A DNA stretch of 7,929 bases from CAXTTV01 sp964247295 (GCA_964247295.1 CAXTTV010000214.1:1-7929); one strand, 5' to 3'. Positions 1-5,519 are shown, counted from the first letter of the stretch. The notes: a model not told the origin generated them from the sequence alone. Translations and numbers: made by a program.

Positions 1-75
1 GAGATAGAGGCTCTTTTTTTTCCAATTGATTATGGTAAACATGAAATAATTAATATACAGCGAAATACTCTGTTC

Positions 76-102
76 ACTACTTCTTCTAAATCTTAAAGTA
101 GT
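76..102. repeat. 7-bp inverted repeat, possible operator or weak hairpin
   Basis: ACTACTT (76-82) and AAGTAGT (96-102) are perfect reverse complements separated by 13 bases. The pair lies about 110 bases before the ATG at 211. It is AT-rich and lacks a following U-run, so a regulator site fits better than a terminator. With only 7 bp in AT-rich DNA it could be chance. Confidence 0.3.
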
Positions 103-103
103 A

Positions 104-140
104 GATACAATAAAATTTACCTTTATGATACAATTAAATT
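104..140. repeat. Pair of 14-bp direct repeats upstream of the cNMP/TrxR-like gene
   Basis: GATACAATAAAATT (104-117) and GATACAATTAAATT (127-140) agree at 13 of 14 positions. Their start-to-start distance is 23 bp, close to two helical turns, which would place both copies on the same face of the DNA. That spacing and the location upstream of a start codon suggest tandem binding sites for a regulator, or a short duplication. The function is inferred only from position. Confidence 0.4.
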
Positions 141-210
141 CGCTACCTTAACTTAACCGAAAACGCTCCTTAGTAGAAACAATGATTTGAGATTCATAGA
201 AAAGATTTTT

Positions 211-324
211 ATGATTACCCAAGAAACTGTCGCGCAAATTCCTTTGTTCTCTGAGCTCACTCAGGAACAACAAAAACTGATCGCGAATAGGGCCGCCGAT
301 GTCCAGGTACAGACCGGACAATAG
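211..324 (+). pseudogene. N-terminal piece of the cNMP-binding/TrxR-like gene, ended by an amber codon
   Basis: From the ATG at 211 the frame reads 37 codons (beginning MITQETVAQIPLFSEL) and stops at TAG 322-324. It continues open in the same frame through 325-375 into the large ORF that ends at 1884. The residues on both sides of the stop form one cyclic-nucleotide-binding (Crp-like) domain: QIPLFSELTQEQ before, and LIQEGELPVFFVLISGS after. In this family the residue before LIxEGE is commonly Trp or another hydrophobic, and TGG to TAG is a single base change. The piece on its own is too short to fold as the domain. It is either a nonsense-mutated gene start, a read-through product, or a sequencing error. 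There is no strong ribosome binding site before 211. Confidence 0.65.
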
Positions 325-330
325 CTGATC

Positions 331-349
331 CAGGAAGGCGAACTTCCTG
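331..349 (+). other. Stable hairpin just after the amber codon
   Basis: CAGGAAG (331-337) pairs perfectly with CTTCCTG (343-349) around the 5-base loop GCGAA. The stem begins six bases after the in-frame TAG at 322-324. A short spacer followed by a stable stem is the geometry of known recoding stimulators, but the same bases also encode the expected cNMP-domain residues (QEGELP), so it may be incidental. Confidence 0.5.
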
Positions 350-375
350 TCTTTTTCGTTCTGATCTCCGGCTCT

Positions 376-1884
376 ATGGATGTTCTAAAGTTGGTCAACG
401 ATGCCGAACAGGTTATTAATGTATATAAACCCGGTGACTACTTTGGCGAGCTCCCCCTGCTCCTCGGCTCAACTACGGTGGCTAGCCTTCGTGCTCGTGA
501 GCCCTCACATGTCCTGCGATTGGACCCGAACGATTTTCATGATCTCGTTGTGGGCATCCCTGCTCTCAGTCGCGACCTCCTTAAGACGATGGCCTGGCGC
601 GTCGAGCATCTACAACAACTATCCGTTGAGACGGTTCCAACCTTTGTCCGGGTAATTGGCTACCGCTGGGACCCAGCATGTCACGATACACGCGACTTTC
701 TGGCTCGTAACCATGTGGCATTTATCTGGATCGAACCAACTGATCCCGCTGCAAAGGATTATCTGGAGGCCTCCGGTTCCCCTGCCGCCTGCCCTTTGAT
801 TGTCCTTCCAGATCAATCACTGCTGATAACTCCCTCTCGACGTGAGTTGGCCGAACGCCTCTGCCTCGGCACTACACCTGGGACAACGGTATACGATGTG
901 ATTGTTATCGGCGCTGGCCCTGCCGGTCTGGCTGCCGCTGTCTATGGCGCTTCCGAGGGCCTGAAGACGATCATTATCGACCGCGAGGCTCCAGGCGGTC
1001 AGGCCGGCACCTCTTCACGCATTGAAAACTATCTCGGCTTCCCATCTGGCCTCTCCGGTGATGAGCTCAGCCGTCGCGCCTGGCAGCAAGCTCGCCGCTT
1101 TGGCGCTGAATTTCTCGTTGCTCGATGCGTGGAAGGCCTCGATCTGAAATCATCGCCTCGGGCAGTTATTCTAGATGGCGATCAGCGGGTCAATGCTAAA
1201 GCTCTGGTGCTTGCGACGGGGGTGAGCTGGCGGCGTCTCTCGGTCCCTGGCCTCGATTCTCTGGTTGGACGCGGTATCTATTATGGCGCGGCCCGAACGG
1301 AGGCTCTGGCTACTCGTGGTAAAGATGTCTATTTGATCGGGGGGGGAAATTCGGCTGGTCAAGCTGCGATTTTCTTCTCGAATTATGCCAGCTCGGTTAC
1401 TATCCTTGTGCGAGGTGCCAGCCTGGGAGCTACGATGTCACAGTATCTTATTGATCAGATCACGGCAAAGGAAAATATCCAGGTCCGGGTACGGTCTGAG
1501 GTTGTTGCTGTCCAGGGAAACACTCATCTGGAGAGTATTGTGATCCACGATCGCTCAAAAAAGACCGATGAGACGCTCCCTACGGATGCGCTCTTTATCT
1601 TGATTGGAGCCGATGCCCAGACTGACTGGTTACCTCAGACGATCGCTCGCGATCCAGGAGGATACTTACTTACTGGTCGTGATCTTACTAGTGAGCAGGT
1701 AGATAAAAATCACTGGCCGCTTGAGCGCGATCCATTCCTGTTGGAGACAGGCGTTCCTGGCGTTTTCGCGGCGGGTGATGTTCGTCATGGCTCGATTAAA
1801 CGTGTGGCTTCAGGTGTGGGCGAGGGTAGTATGTCCATCGCCTTTATCCATCAATATCTCGCTAGCCTGAACCACTCATCTTAG
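376..1884 (+). CDS. cNMP-binding / thioredoxin-reductase-like FAD-NAD(P) oxidoreductase (5'-interrupted)
   Basis: This is the intact reading frame downstream of the amber codon, 502 aa from the ATG at 376. The full gene would start at 211 (557 aa, the usual size of the cyclic-nucleotide-domain TrxR-like family). Using 502-aa numbering: the rest of the cNMP domain runs to about 80, with phosphate-cassette GEL at 24-26 but Thr34 where Crp has its phosphate-binding Arg. A glutaredoxin-like fold covers about 90-165 and has no CxxC. The FAD site is GAGPAG 179-184. GGQAGTSSRIENYLGFPSG (207-225) is typical of TrxR. The NAD(P) site is GGGNSAG 322-328, and the second FAD motif ends GD at 467-468. The TrxR redox motif CxxC is replaced by YYGAARTEA (302-310), so classical thioredoxin reduction is unlikely. 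A cytosolic, ligand-sensing flavoprotein is inferred. No Shine-Dalgarno sequence precedes 376 and the ORF starts mid-domain, so function without read-through is doubtful. Confidence 0.8.
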   Translation: MDVLKLVNDAEQVINVYKPGDYFGELPLLLGSTTVASLRAREPSHVLRLDPNDFHDLVVGIPALSRDLLKTMAWRVEHLQQLSVETVPTFVRVIGYRWDPACHDTRDFLARNHVAFIWIEPTDPAAKDYLEASGSPAACPLIVLPDQSLLITPSRRELAERLCLGTTPGTTVYDVIVIGAGPAGLAAAVYGASEGLKTIIIDREAPGGQAGTSSRIENYLGFPSGLSGDELSRRAWQQARRFGAEFLVARCVEGLDLKSSPRAVILDGDQRVNAKALVLATGVSWRRLSVPGLDSLVGRGIYYGAARTEALATRGKDVYLIGGGNSAGQAAIFFSNYASSVTILVRGASLGATMSQYLIDQITAKENIQVRVRSEVVAVQGNTHLESIVIHDRSKKTDETLPTDALFILIGADAQTDWLPQTIARDPGGYLLTGRDLTSEQVDKNHWPLERDPFLLETGVPGVFAAGDVRHGSIKRVASGVGEGSMSIAFIHQYLASLNHSS

Positions 1885-1898
1885 ATCTACAAGGTTCT

Positions 1899-2182
1899 CT
1901 ACTCGTTCAGGGAATGCAAATCTACGGAATCGCCCGCTAAAACATTCTCTGAAAGGGGCTGCAACGGCGAATAAGATCCTGACACGTCCGGAGCTCTGAG
2001 TTTGCGTCAAGCTCCGGATCTTCCCCACGATCTAATCCCAAAACCGCTTGCATGCTACCACTTGTAAGATAAAAGGCAAGAAACTTTTTCCCCGCATAAT
2101 CTCTACGCACAATCAGACGATCCCACTGTTTTGTGTGTCCTATATACTTTAGCTCATGCTCATACTGATCAAACCAAGTCAA
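1899..2182 (-). pseudogene. Remnant of a ferredoxin-reductase-type flavoprotein (C-terminal domain only, frameshifted)
   Basis: Reading leftward from about 2182, an 81-codon frame (TTG start, stop 1939-1937) begins LTWFDQYEHELKYIGH and contains KKFLAFYLTSG. This matches the C-terminal 'Reductase_C' domain of rhodocoxin/ferredoxin-reductase-type FAD enzymes (normally about 400 aa). The FAD and NAD domains are absent: upstream sequence is the immunity gene, and this frame hits a stop at 2224-2222. Near 1964 the homology moves to another frame, where 21 codons (LQPLSENVLAGDSVDLHSLNE, then stop 1901-1899) give the expected family-like tail. One lost base would explain it. No ribosome binding site precedes the TTG, which overlaps the end of the immunity gene by 14 bp. 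It is therefore most likely a dead gene end. Low-level translation by coupling is possible but would give only a cofactor-free domain. Confidence 0.7.
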
Positions 2183-2687
2183 ACACTGACCAGCAGATTT
2201 CGTTTCGCATCCGCTGATCCTTTAAGACGAGTTCGCGAATTGCATCGGGGAGCTGTTCACGCTGCCAAAGGCACTCAAGCCGACCCGCGCTCTCACCTTC
2301 GCTTCGGGGAGCGGCCTCCCGCGCAGCTTTGATCGCGTAGGCAGCAGCACCAAGCTCATGCGCGGCGACATGCGCTACCGCTGCTGCCTGCCCAGCAGCA
2401 AATGCGGCGTGCCGAGCGGCTCCGCTCAGATCTCTTGCCGCTGCCTGGGCATGACCAGCCGAATTGCGAGACTGAGACATCTTGATCTCGCCGCGCGCCC
2501 ATGCCCGAGTTTGATCGATCGCTTGACGGGGCCGTAGATCCAAGGGCTGCACCGACTCGAAGAGGTGCAGAACATGCTCTGCACATGCAGCCGCCCAAAA
2601 AGCTAGGAGCCGATGGTCGGAGTCGGTAAGCGTCCCACCACGACGGATGGTTATGAAGCGGGGGTCGCGATCTTTGGGGAGAATCAT
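2169..2687 (-). CDS. Imm5-like putative immunity protein
   Basis: A 172-aa soluble protein without signal peptide or membrane segments. I recognise it as the Ala-rich 'putative immunity protein' family (Imm-5 type). N-terminal hallmarks are LPKDRDPR (3-10), TIRRGGTLTDSDHRLLAFWA (13-32) and CAEHVL (35-40). RAWARGEI (61-68) is followed by a long Ala-rich helical stretch (about 77-125, with AAAYAIKAAREA), and then LPDAIRELVLKDQRMRNEICWSVFD near the end. In contact-dependent and polymorphic toxin systems such proteins are predicted to neutralise a cognate toxin, but none is present in this window. The ATG at 2687 is chosen over the ATG at 2717 because AGGAAGGA (2702-2695) lies 7 bases upstream and the family starts here. 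The gene is notably GC-rich (41 of 60 bases in 2341-2400). It lies downstream of surE on the same strand (113-bp gap) and overlaps a reductase relic at its 3' end. Confidence 0.8.
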   Translation of the reverse strand: MILPKDRDPRFITIRRGGTLTDSDHRLLAFWAAACAEHVLHLFESVQPLDLRPRQAIDQTRAWARGEIKMSQSRNSAGHAQAAARDLSGAARHAAFAAGQAAAVAHVAAHELGAAAYAIKAAREAAPRSEGESAGRLECLWQREQLPDAIRELVLKDQRMRNEICWSVFDLV

Positions 2688-2800
2688 GGTTGCATCCTTC
2701 CTGTTGCATATGCCCACCGGCTTGCGTTACCGACGGCTGCGTTTCCTCCTGTCAACTCACTACTAATAATTACAACGGTCTGCTCGCTCCATCCATACTA

Positions 2801-3616
2801 CTATTCCTTCCCTTGCTCTATACCTATATTCCATTGATCTTCCGACAGTTTTGCGGTTAAGTCCAGACTTAATGGAGTAATTGAGACTACACGATCTATT
2901 GCAAATGCATAAATGTCGCTCTGAGGCTCTAAAGATGCTTTATTAAAGCGAATTGATGAGGTAAAACAATACCCTTCCGAATAATTTCGCTTTGGTGGTA
3001 CGTCTTCTTCATAATAGTTCTGGTGGCTCTGCCTTGTGAGCCGCAGGGAAGTCCGCTCTGTTGCTTCACTGGGAACATTTATGTTCAGCACCGAAATCTC
3101 CTGAGGCAATGAATGTCCAAGCAACCATTCTGCCATTCTATGCGTAAAATAGCTTGCTATCTGCCAGTTATTAACAGCATAGGAATCGGCGTGCTGGCTA
3201 TCAATATCCACCTCAGCTGAGATAGCTAAACTGGGAATGCCAAATGAATTTGCTTCCAATGCCGCTCCAACTGTGCCACTCCTGGTAATACTTGCTCCAA
3301 GATTCTCACCGTAATTAATCCCACTAATACAAATATCTGGCTTCCGAGCACCTAGCTCTAATACAGCGTGCGATACGCATTCGGCTGGCGATCCATGTAC
3401 GGCATACGTTGGATACGTTTCACCTCGCAAAATCACTGTGCCCTGCTCTATGATTCCAATTAGCGGCCCCACCGGCCTTGATCGACTCATGCTTGTCTGC
3501 TGCCTCACTGGCGCAACTATTAACAGATCCCCCAGATCAACAACTGCTTCGGCGGCTGCCTGTAATCCAGGCGACTCTATCCCATCATCATTGGTGACTA
3601 AAATCAGCGGTCTCAT
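2801..3616 (-). CDS. surE: SurE-type 5'/3'-nucleotidase
   Basis: A 271-aa SurE-family nucleoside-monophosphate phosphatase, which removes phosphate from 5' and 3' nucleotides using a divalent metal. It is cytosolic and linked to stationary-phase survival in other bacteria. The N-terminus ILVTNDDGIESPGL carries the metal-binding Asp10-Asp11. PVRQQTSMSRS (36-46) is the Ser loop, and SGINYGENLG (98-107) carries the metal-binding Asn101. YAVHGSPAECV (71-81) and GTVGAALEANSFGIPSLAIS (114-133) are further family blocks. Length is normal, with a slightly extended C-terminus. The ATG at 3616 is preferred over the ATG at 3667 because AGGAG (3630-3626) sits 9 bases upstream and the SurE core begins at once. 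It follows GrpB on the same strand after a 74-bp gap, so cotranscription is possible but no functional link is obvious. Confidence 0.9.
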   Translation of the reverse strand: MRPLILVTNDDGIESPGLQAAAEAVVDLGDLLIVAPVRQQTSMSRSRPVGPLIGIIEQGTVILRGETYPTYAVHGSPAECVSHAVLELGARKPDICISGINYGENLGASITRSGTVGAALEANSFGIPSLAISAEVDIDSQHADSYAVNNWQIASYFTHRMAEWLLGHSLPQEISVLNINVPSEATERTSLRLTRQSHQNYYEEDVPPKRNYSEGYCFTSSIRFNKASLEPQSDIYAFAIDRVVSITPLSLDLTAKLSEDQWNIGIEQGKE

Positions 3617-3690
3617 ACCTTCTATCTCCTCTTTACAATGTTTATCTCTCCATTTACTATACGCCATTCAGGAGAATGCGACACCAGACG

Positions 3691-4302
3691 CTACGATTGT
3701 GAAGATTTCTGTGCGTGCCCAATAATCTCTTCAACCACGGCTGTTTTGGCATCGGCATAGTTCTGCATATACTTCCAATCCTGACGAGCCAGCTCCTTTT
3801 TTGTGGTCTCATAAAGCTTGCGATCTGCCTCATTGTTCCGTAACCAGTTCCGAAACAGTAGCATCCGGTTAATCTCTGTAGATCCAGGCGAAAATACGTG
3901 CAGATTTAAGGGAATGTCTGGGCTATTAAATAAGCGATGCTCATGCCAATCGGGTTCGCGAATCTTCAATATATATCCGGCGGCTTCCATATCTGGAACA
4001 TACGCAGCTTCATCGCTGGAATCCGCTACCAACAGCAACATATCAATCCTTGGTTTGGCAGCTAGACCAGGAACCGAAGTCGAGCCCACATGCTCCAGCA
4101 ACAGCACACGATCACCCAGAGCAGCCTTCACTCTCTGAGCCTCTTGCTCGAAAAGTTGCGGCCACTCAGGATTGTACTCCTCAAGCTGAACAGGTCCTGC
4201 TAAAGGCGTTGGTCCCCCAATCGTTACTTTTTTCATATACTCCTCTCTTTTTTCCCAATCTTTTTCCTCTTGCTCTTCTTTTTCAGTACTACTCACTAAC
4301 AT
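3691..4302 (-). CDS. GrpB family protein (nucleotidyltransferase-like fold)
   Basis: 203 aa from the ATG at 4302. GrpB/UPF0157 proteins have a minimal nucleotidyltransferase fold of uncertain substrate, and some act in coenzyme A or aminoglycoside-like contexts only by annotation. Diagnostic features are EEYNPEWPQLFEQEA (41-55), the nucleotidyltransferase GS within HVGSTSVPGLAAKPRID (71-87, with Gly73-Ser74 and Asp87), DWHEHRLF (118-125), LNLHVFSPGS (132-141) and FRNWLRNNEADRKLYETTKKELA (150-172). The first about 22 residues are an unusual Glu/Lys-rich extension encoded by a polypurine tract. Two starts are possible: 4302 (AAGGAG very close) and the internal ATG at 4236 (GAGAGG 5 bases upstream), which would give a 181-aa protein starting nearer the family norm. 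It is divergent from the SRPBCC operon, with a MITE-like insertion about 65 bp upstream of its start. Confidence 0.88.
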   Translation of the reverse strand: MLVSSTEKEEQEEKDWEKREEYMKKVTIGGPTPLAGPVQLEEYNPEWPQLFEQEAQRVKAALGDRVLLLEHVGSTSVPGLAAKPRIDMLLLVADSSDEAAYVPDMEAAGYILKIREPDWHEHRLFNSPDIPLNLHVFSPGSTEINRMLLFRNWLRNNEADRKLYETTKKELARQDWKYMQNYADAKTAVVEEIIGHAQKSSQS

Positions 4303-4366
4303 TTCTCCTTCCTATCCCCAAAATACATGCCATAAGCTCGCTTAGAAAAAGAATTTATGCGTCTAC

Positions 4367-4498
4367 GGGTGTCGTTCAGATGGTTGCTAAGTCTGTTGGT
4401 GAGCAGAGAACCCGTTCACGGACCGTCCTACGACGGCTCCACCGTCCACCGCTTGAAGGAGCCTTTTCTTTCTGCCACTGAAAAAATGAACTGCACCC
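4367..4498. mobile_element. 132-bp MITE-like element with terminal inverted repeats
   Basis: The left end GGGTGTCGTTCA (4367-4378) and the reverse complement of the right end TGAACTGCACCC (4487-4498), which reads GGGTGCAGTTCA, match at 10 of 12 positions. A 9-bp direct duplication flanks the element. The interior is too short for a transposase and is GC-richer than the surrounding DNA. It contains a hairpin (CCGTC 4423-4427 with GACGG 4432-4436), the 7-bp repeat ACCGTCC (4422-4428 and 4441-4447), and GGCTCC/GGAGCC (4435-4440, 4458-4463) followed by TTTTCTTT. It is best read as a non-autonomous derivative (MITE) of an insertion sequence with 8-9-bp duplications. The parent family cannot be named from the ends alone. 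It sits in the GrpB upstream region and might influence that gene's expression. Confidence 0.65.
4435..4470 (+). terminator. Terminator-like hairpin inside the MITE
   Basis: GGCTCC (4435-4440) pairs with GGAGCC (4458-4463) over a 17-base loop and is followed directly by TTTTCTTT (4464-4471 region), a forward-strand intrinsic-terminator layout. The loop is long, and the left arm overlaps the competing hairpin 4423-4436. No forward gene lies upstream to be terminated, so any role would be as an insulating element between GrpB and the downstream operon. Confidence 0.3.
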
Positions 4499-4778
4499 TG
4501 CGTCTATGGTAAGTTTTGTGTATTTTGTTGTTAGTATCTCACATCTAGTGAAAGGTTGAGGCAAATAGTAGCTCGTACGCATTTCAGCTAGTTCTATTCT
4601 TCTTTCCCACCTCAAAACCCCTTATTGTAGAGTACCCTTCTGTTGCTTTATCCGTGTTAATTCTGTAGAACGATTCTATGATTCCTAACCCTAAAGATCT
4701 GCTAACCGCGAAGCCAGGTATGCAAGAATTTTTGCTACCGGTAATGACTACTGCGATCTATCCATGCAAACAGCTCTC

Positions 4779-4800
4779 TATAATTCTACTAATAAGAGGT
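4779..4800 (+). promoter_or_regulatory. -10-like TATAAT and ribosome binding site before the GTG-started SRPBCC gene
   Basis: A consensus TATAAT (4779-4784) is followed by AGAGGT (4795-4800), which lies 4-5 bases before the GTG at 4805. The Shine-Dalgarno sequence decides the GTG start. The -10 would give a very short leader and has no recognisable -35, so the promoter part is tentative while the ribosome binding site is solid. Confidence 0.45.
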
Positions 4801-4804
4801 TTCT

Positions 4805-5506
4805 GTGAGTACAAAGAGAATAAACGTGAATCCAACCGAGCGCACAATCTCGGCTCTGGCCGGCGGCGCTCTCTTGATCCAAGGCTTTTTCCGCCGCTCT
4901 TTCGCTGGACCCGTTCTCGCCGCTCCTCTACTCTACCGGGGTATCAGTGGACATAGCTTTCTCTATCAGGCTCTCGGTATCAATACGACGGACGCCAATC
5001 AGCAATCTTCTAACAATGATGCTGTTGTAGAGCGCTCTATCACGATTGGGAAATCGGCTGAGGAGCTTTATCGTCTCTGGAGCAACCCAGATATTCTGGC
5101 TCAGGTAATGGGCGATTTCGCGACTGTCACGAGCAACGGAGATCTCTGGCACTGGCAGATCCAGACTCCCTTCGGACAACAACAGCTTGAGTGGGAAACG
5201 CGGATTGTCCAAAGCCTCCCTGGGCAGATGTTGCGCTGGCAATCCAATGAGGATGCCCCTATCTCTAATGAAGGCACTCTGCGCTTTCAACCCGCCCCCG
5301 ACAATCGCGGTACTGAGACTACACTACTGATTAGATTCGATCCTCCCGGCGGACCCCTTGGCAATCAGGTGATGAAGCGCCTGGATATTGTGCCGCGCGG
5401 CTTGGCTGAGAAGATCCTTCGACGTTTCAAAAGTCTGGTTGAGACGGGTGAGATCCCAACGCTTGTCGCTAATTCCGCTGCCCGTAAGGATGCTATACCA
5501 AAATAA
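4805..5506 (+). CDS. DUF2892/YgaP-like N-terminus fused to SRPBCC (polyketide-cyclase-like) domain
   Basis: 233 aa. The start is a GTG, supported by AGAGGT just upstream and by the conserved beginning RINVNPTERTISALAGGALL. Residues about 5-58 resemble the small membrane-associated DUF2892/YgaP-type module (Gly/Ala-rich hydrophobic stretch, then RGISGHSFLYQALGI at 45-59). Residues about 73-218 form an SRPBCC/START-like hydrophobic-cavity domain (VVERSITIGKSAEELYRLW 74-92; LPGQMLRWQS 138-147; EGTLRFQPAP 156-165; FDPPGGPLG 178-186; RRFKSLVETGEIPT 206-219). Such proteins bind small hydrophobic ligands, and the substrate here is unknown. The stop is 13 bp before the dehydrogenase start, with the downstream ribosome binding site AAGGAG touching the stop codon. 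This indicates a two-gene operon. The same pairing recurs in other bacteria as far as I know, suggesting a ligand-handling partner for the dehydrogenase at the membrane. Confidence 0.85.
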   Translation: MSTKRINVNPTERTISALAGGALLIQGFFRRSFAGPVLAAPLLYRGISGHSFLYQALGINTTDANQQSSNNDAVVERSITIGKSAEELYRLWSNPDILAQVMGDFATVTSNGDLWHWQIQTPFGQQQLEWETRIVQSLPGQMLRWQSNEDAPISNEGTLRFQPAPDNRGTETTLLIRFDPPGGPLGNQVMKRLDIVPRGLAEKILRRFKSLVETGEIPTLVANSAARKDAIPK

Positions 5507-5519
5507 GGAGAATATTGTA

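Larger units (their letters stand above)
1..210. other. AT-rich non-coding region upstream of the cNMP/TrxR-like gene
   Basis: No coding region is supportable here. The stretch is strongly AT-rich. A run of eight T (14-21) follows GAGGCTC right at the window edge. This could be the 3' arm and U-tract of an intrinsic terminator of a gene left of the window, but the 5' arm would lie outside, so it cannot be confirmed. A 7-bp inverted repeat and a 14-bp direct repeat (listed separately) lie within 76-140. I see no convincing sigma-70 pair: TTGATT at 26-31 has only loosely spaced AT-rich -10 candidates. The ATG at 211 has only a weak purine stretch (AGAAAAG) in front. Confidence 0.5.
4358..4507. 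repeat. 9-bp target-site duplication flanking the MITE-like element
   Basis: TGCGTCTAC (4358-4366) and TGCGTCTAT (4499-4507) match at 8 of 9 positions and directly abut the two outer ends of the inverted repeats at 4367 and 4498. This is the expected footprint of a DDE-type transposition event with an 8-9-bp staggered cut. Confidence 0.6.
4303..4804. other. Divergent intergenic region between GrpB and the SRPBCC-ADH operon
   Basis: No gene is supportable in these 502 bp. The left part carries a MITE-like insertion (4367-4498, separate entry). The right part (4510-4804) is AT-rich and should contain the promoter of the SRPBCC-ADH operon. Candidates are TTGCTT (4643-4648) with TAGAAC (4666-4671) at 17-bp spacing, and a perfect TATAAT (4779-4784) without a good -35. 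On the minus strand, TG-TATTTT close to the GrpB start could be an extended -10. I saw no tRNA fold, riboswitch or CRISPR repeats. Confidence 0.5.

Noticed and set aside
1885..1940. Intrinsic terminator between the convergent TrxR-like gene and the reductase relic
   Set aside because: I could not find a stem longer than a few pairs or a U-tract.
2727..2755. Promoter for the immunity gene from a perfect minus-strand TTGACA (2755-2750)
   Set aside because: At 17-bp spacing the -10 would be CGGTAA, which is poor. The hexamer directly abuts an AGGAGG (2750-2745) that is itself not followed by a start codon, so no reliable assignment is possible.
4390..4470. IS200/IS605 end or TnpB guide-RNA scaffold, suggested by the hairpins and TTCAAGCGGTGG-like string on the minus strand
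   Set aside because: Inverted ends with a flanking 9-bp duplication fit a DDE-type MITE; IS200/IS605 elements do not create target duplications, and no tnpB is nearby.
4376..4615. Minus-strand ORF of 79 codons crossing the MITE and ending inside its left inverted repeat, possible transposase relic
   Set aside because: No transposase motif (no DDE context) is recognisable, and the ORF runs through both the element and unrelated flanking DNA, so it is most likely chance.
4678..4956. Forward 92-codon ORF overlapping the SRPBCC start
   Set aside because: It overlaps the well-supported SRPBCC gene in another frame, has no ribosome binding site and no family resemblance.
5388..5519. Longer ADH start giving 433 aa
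   Set aside because: The extra 44 residues lie in the SRPBCC coding region in another frame, while ATG 5520 has AAGGAG and starts at the family's conserved MRALCWNG.
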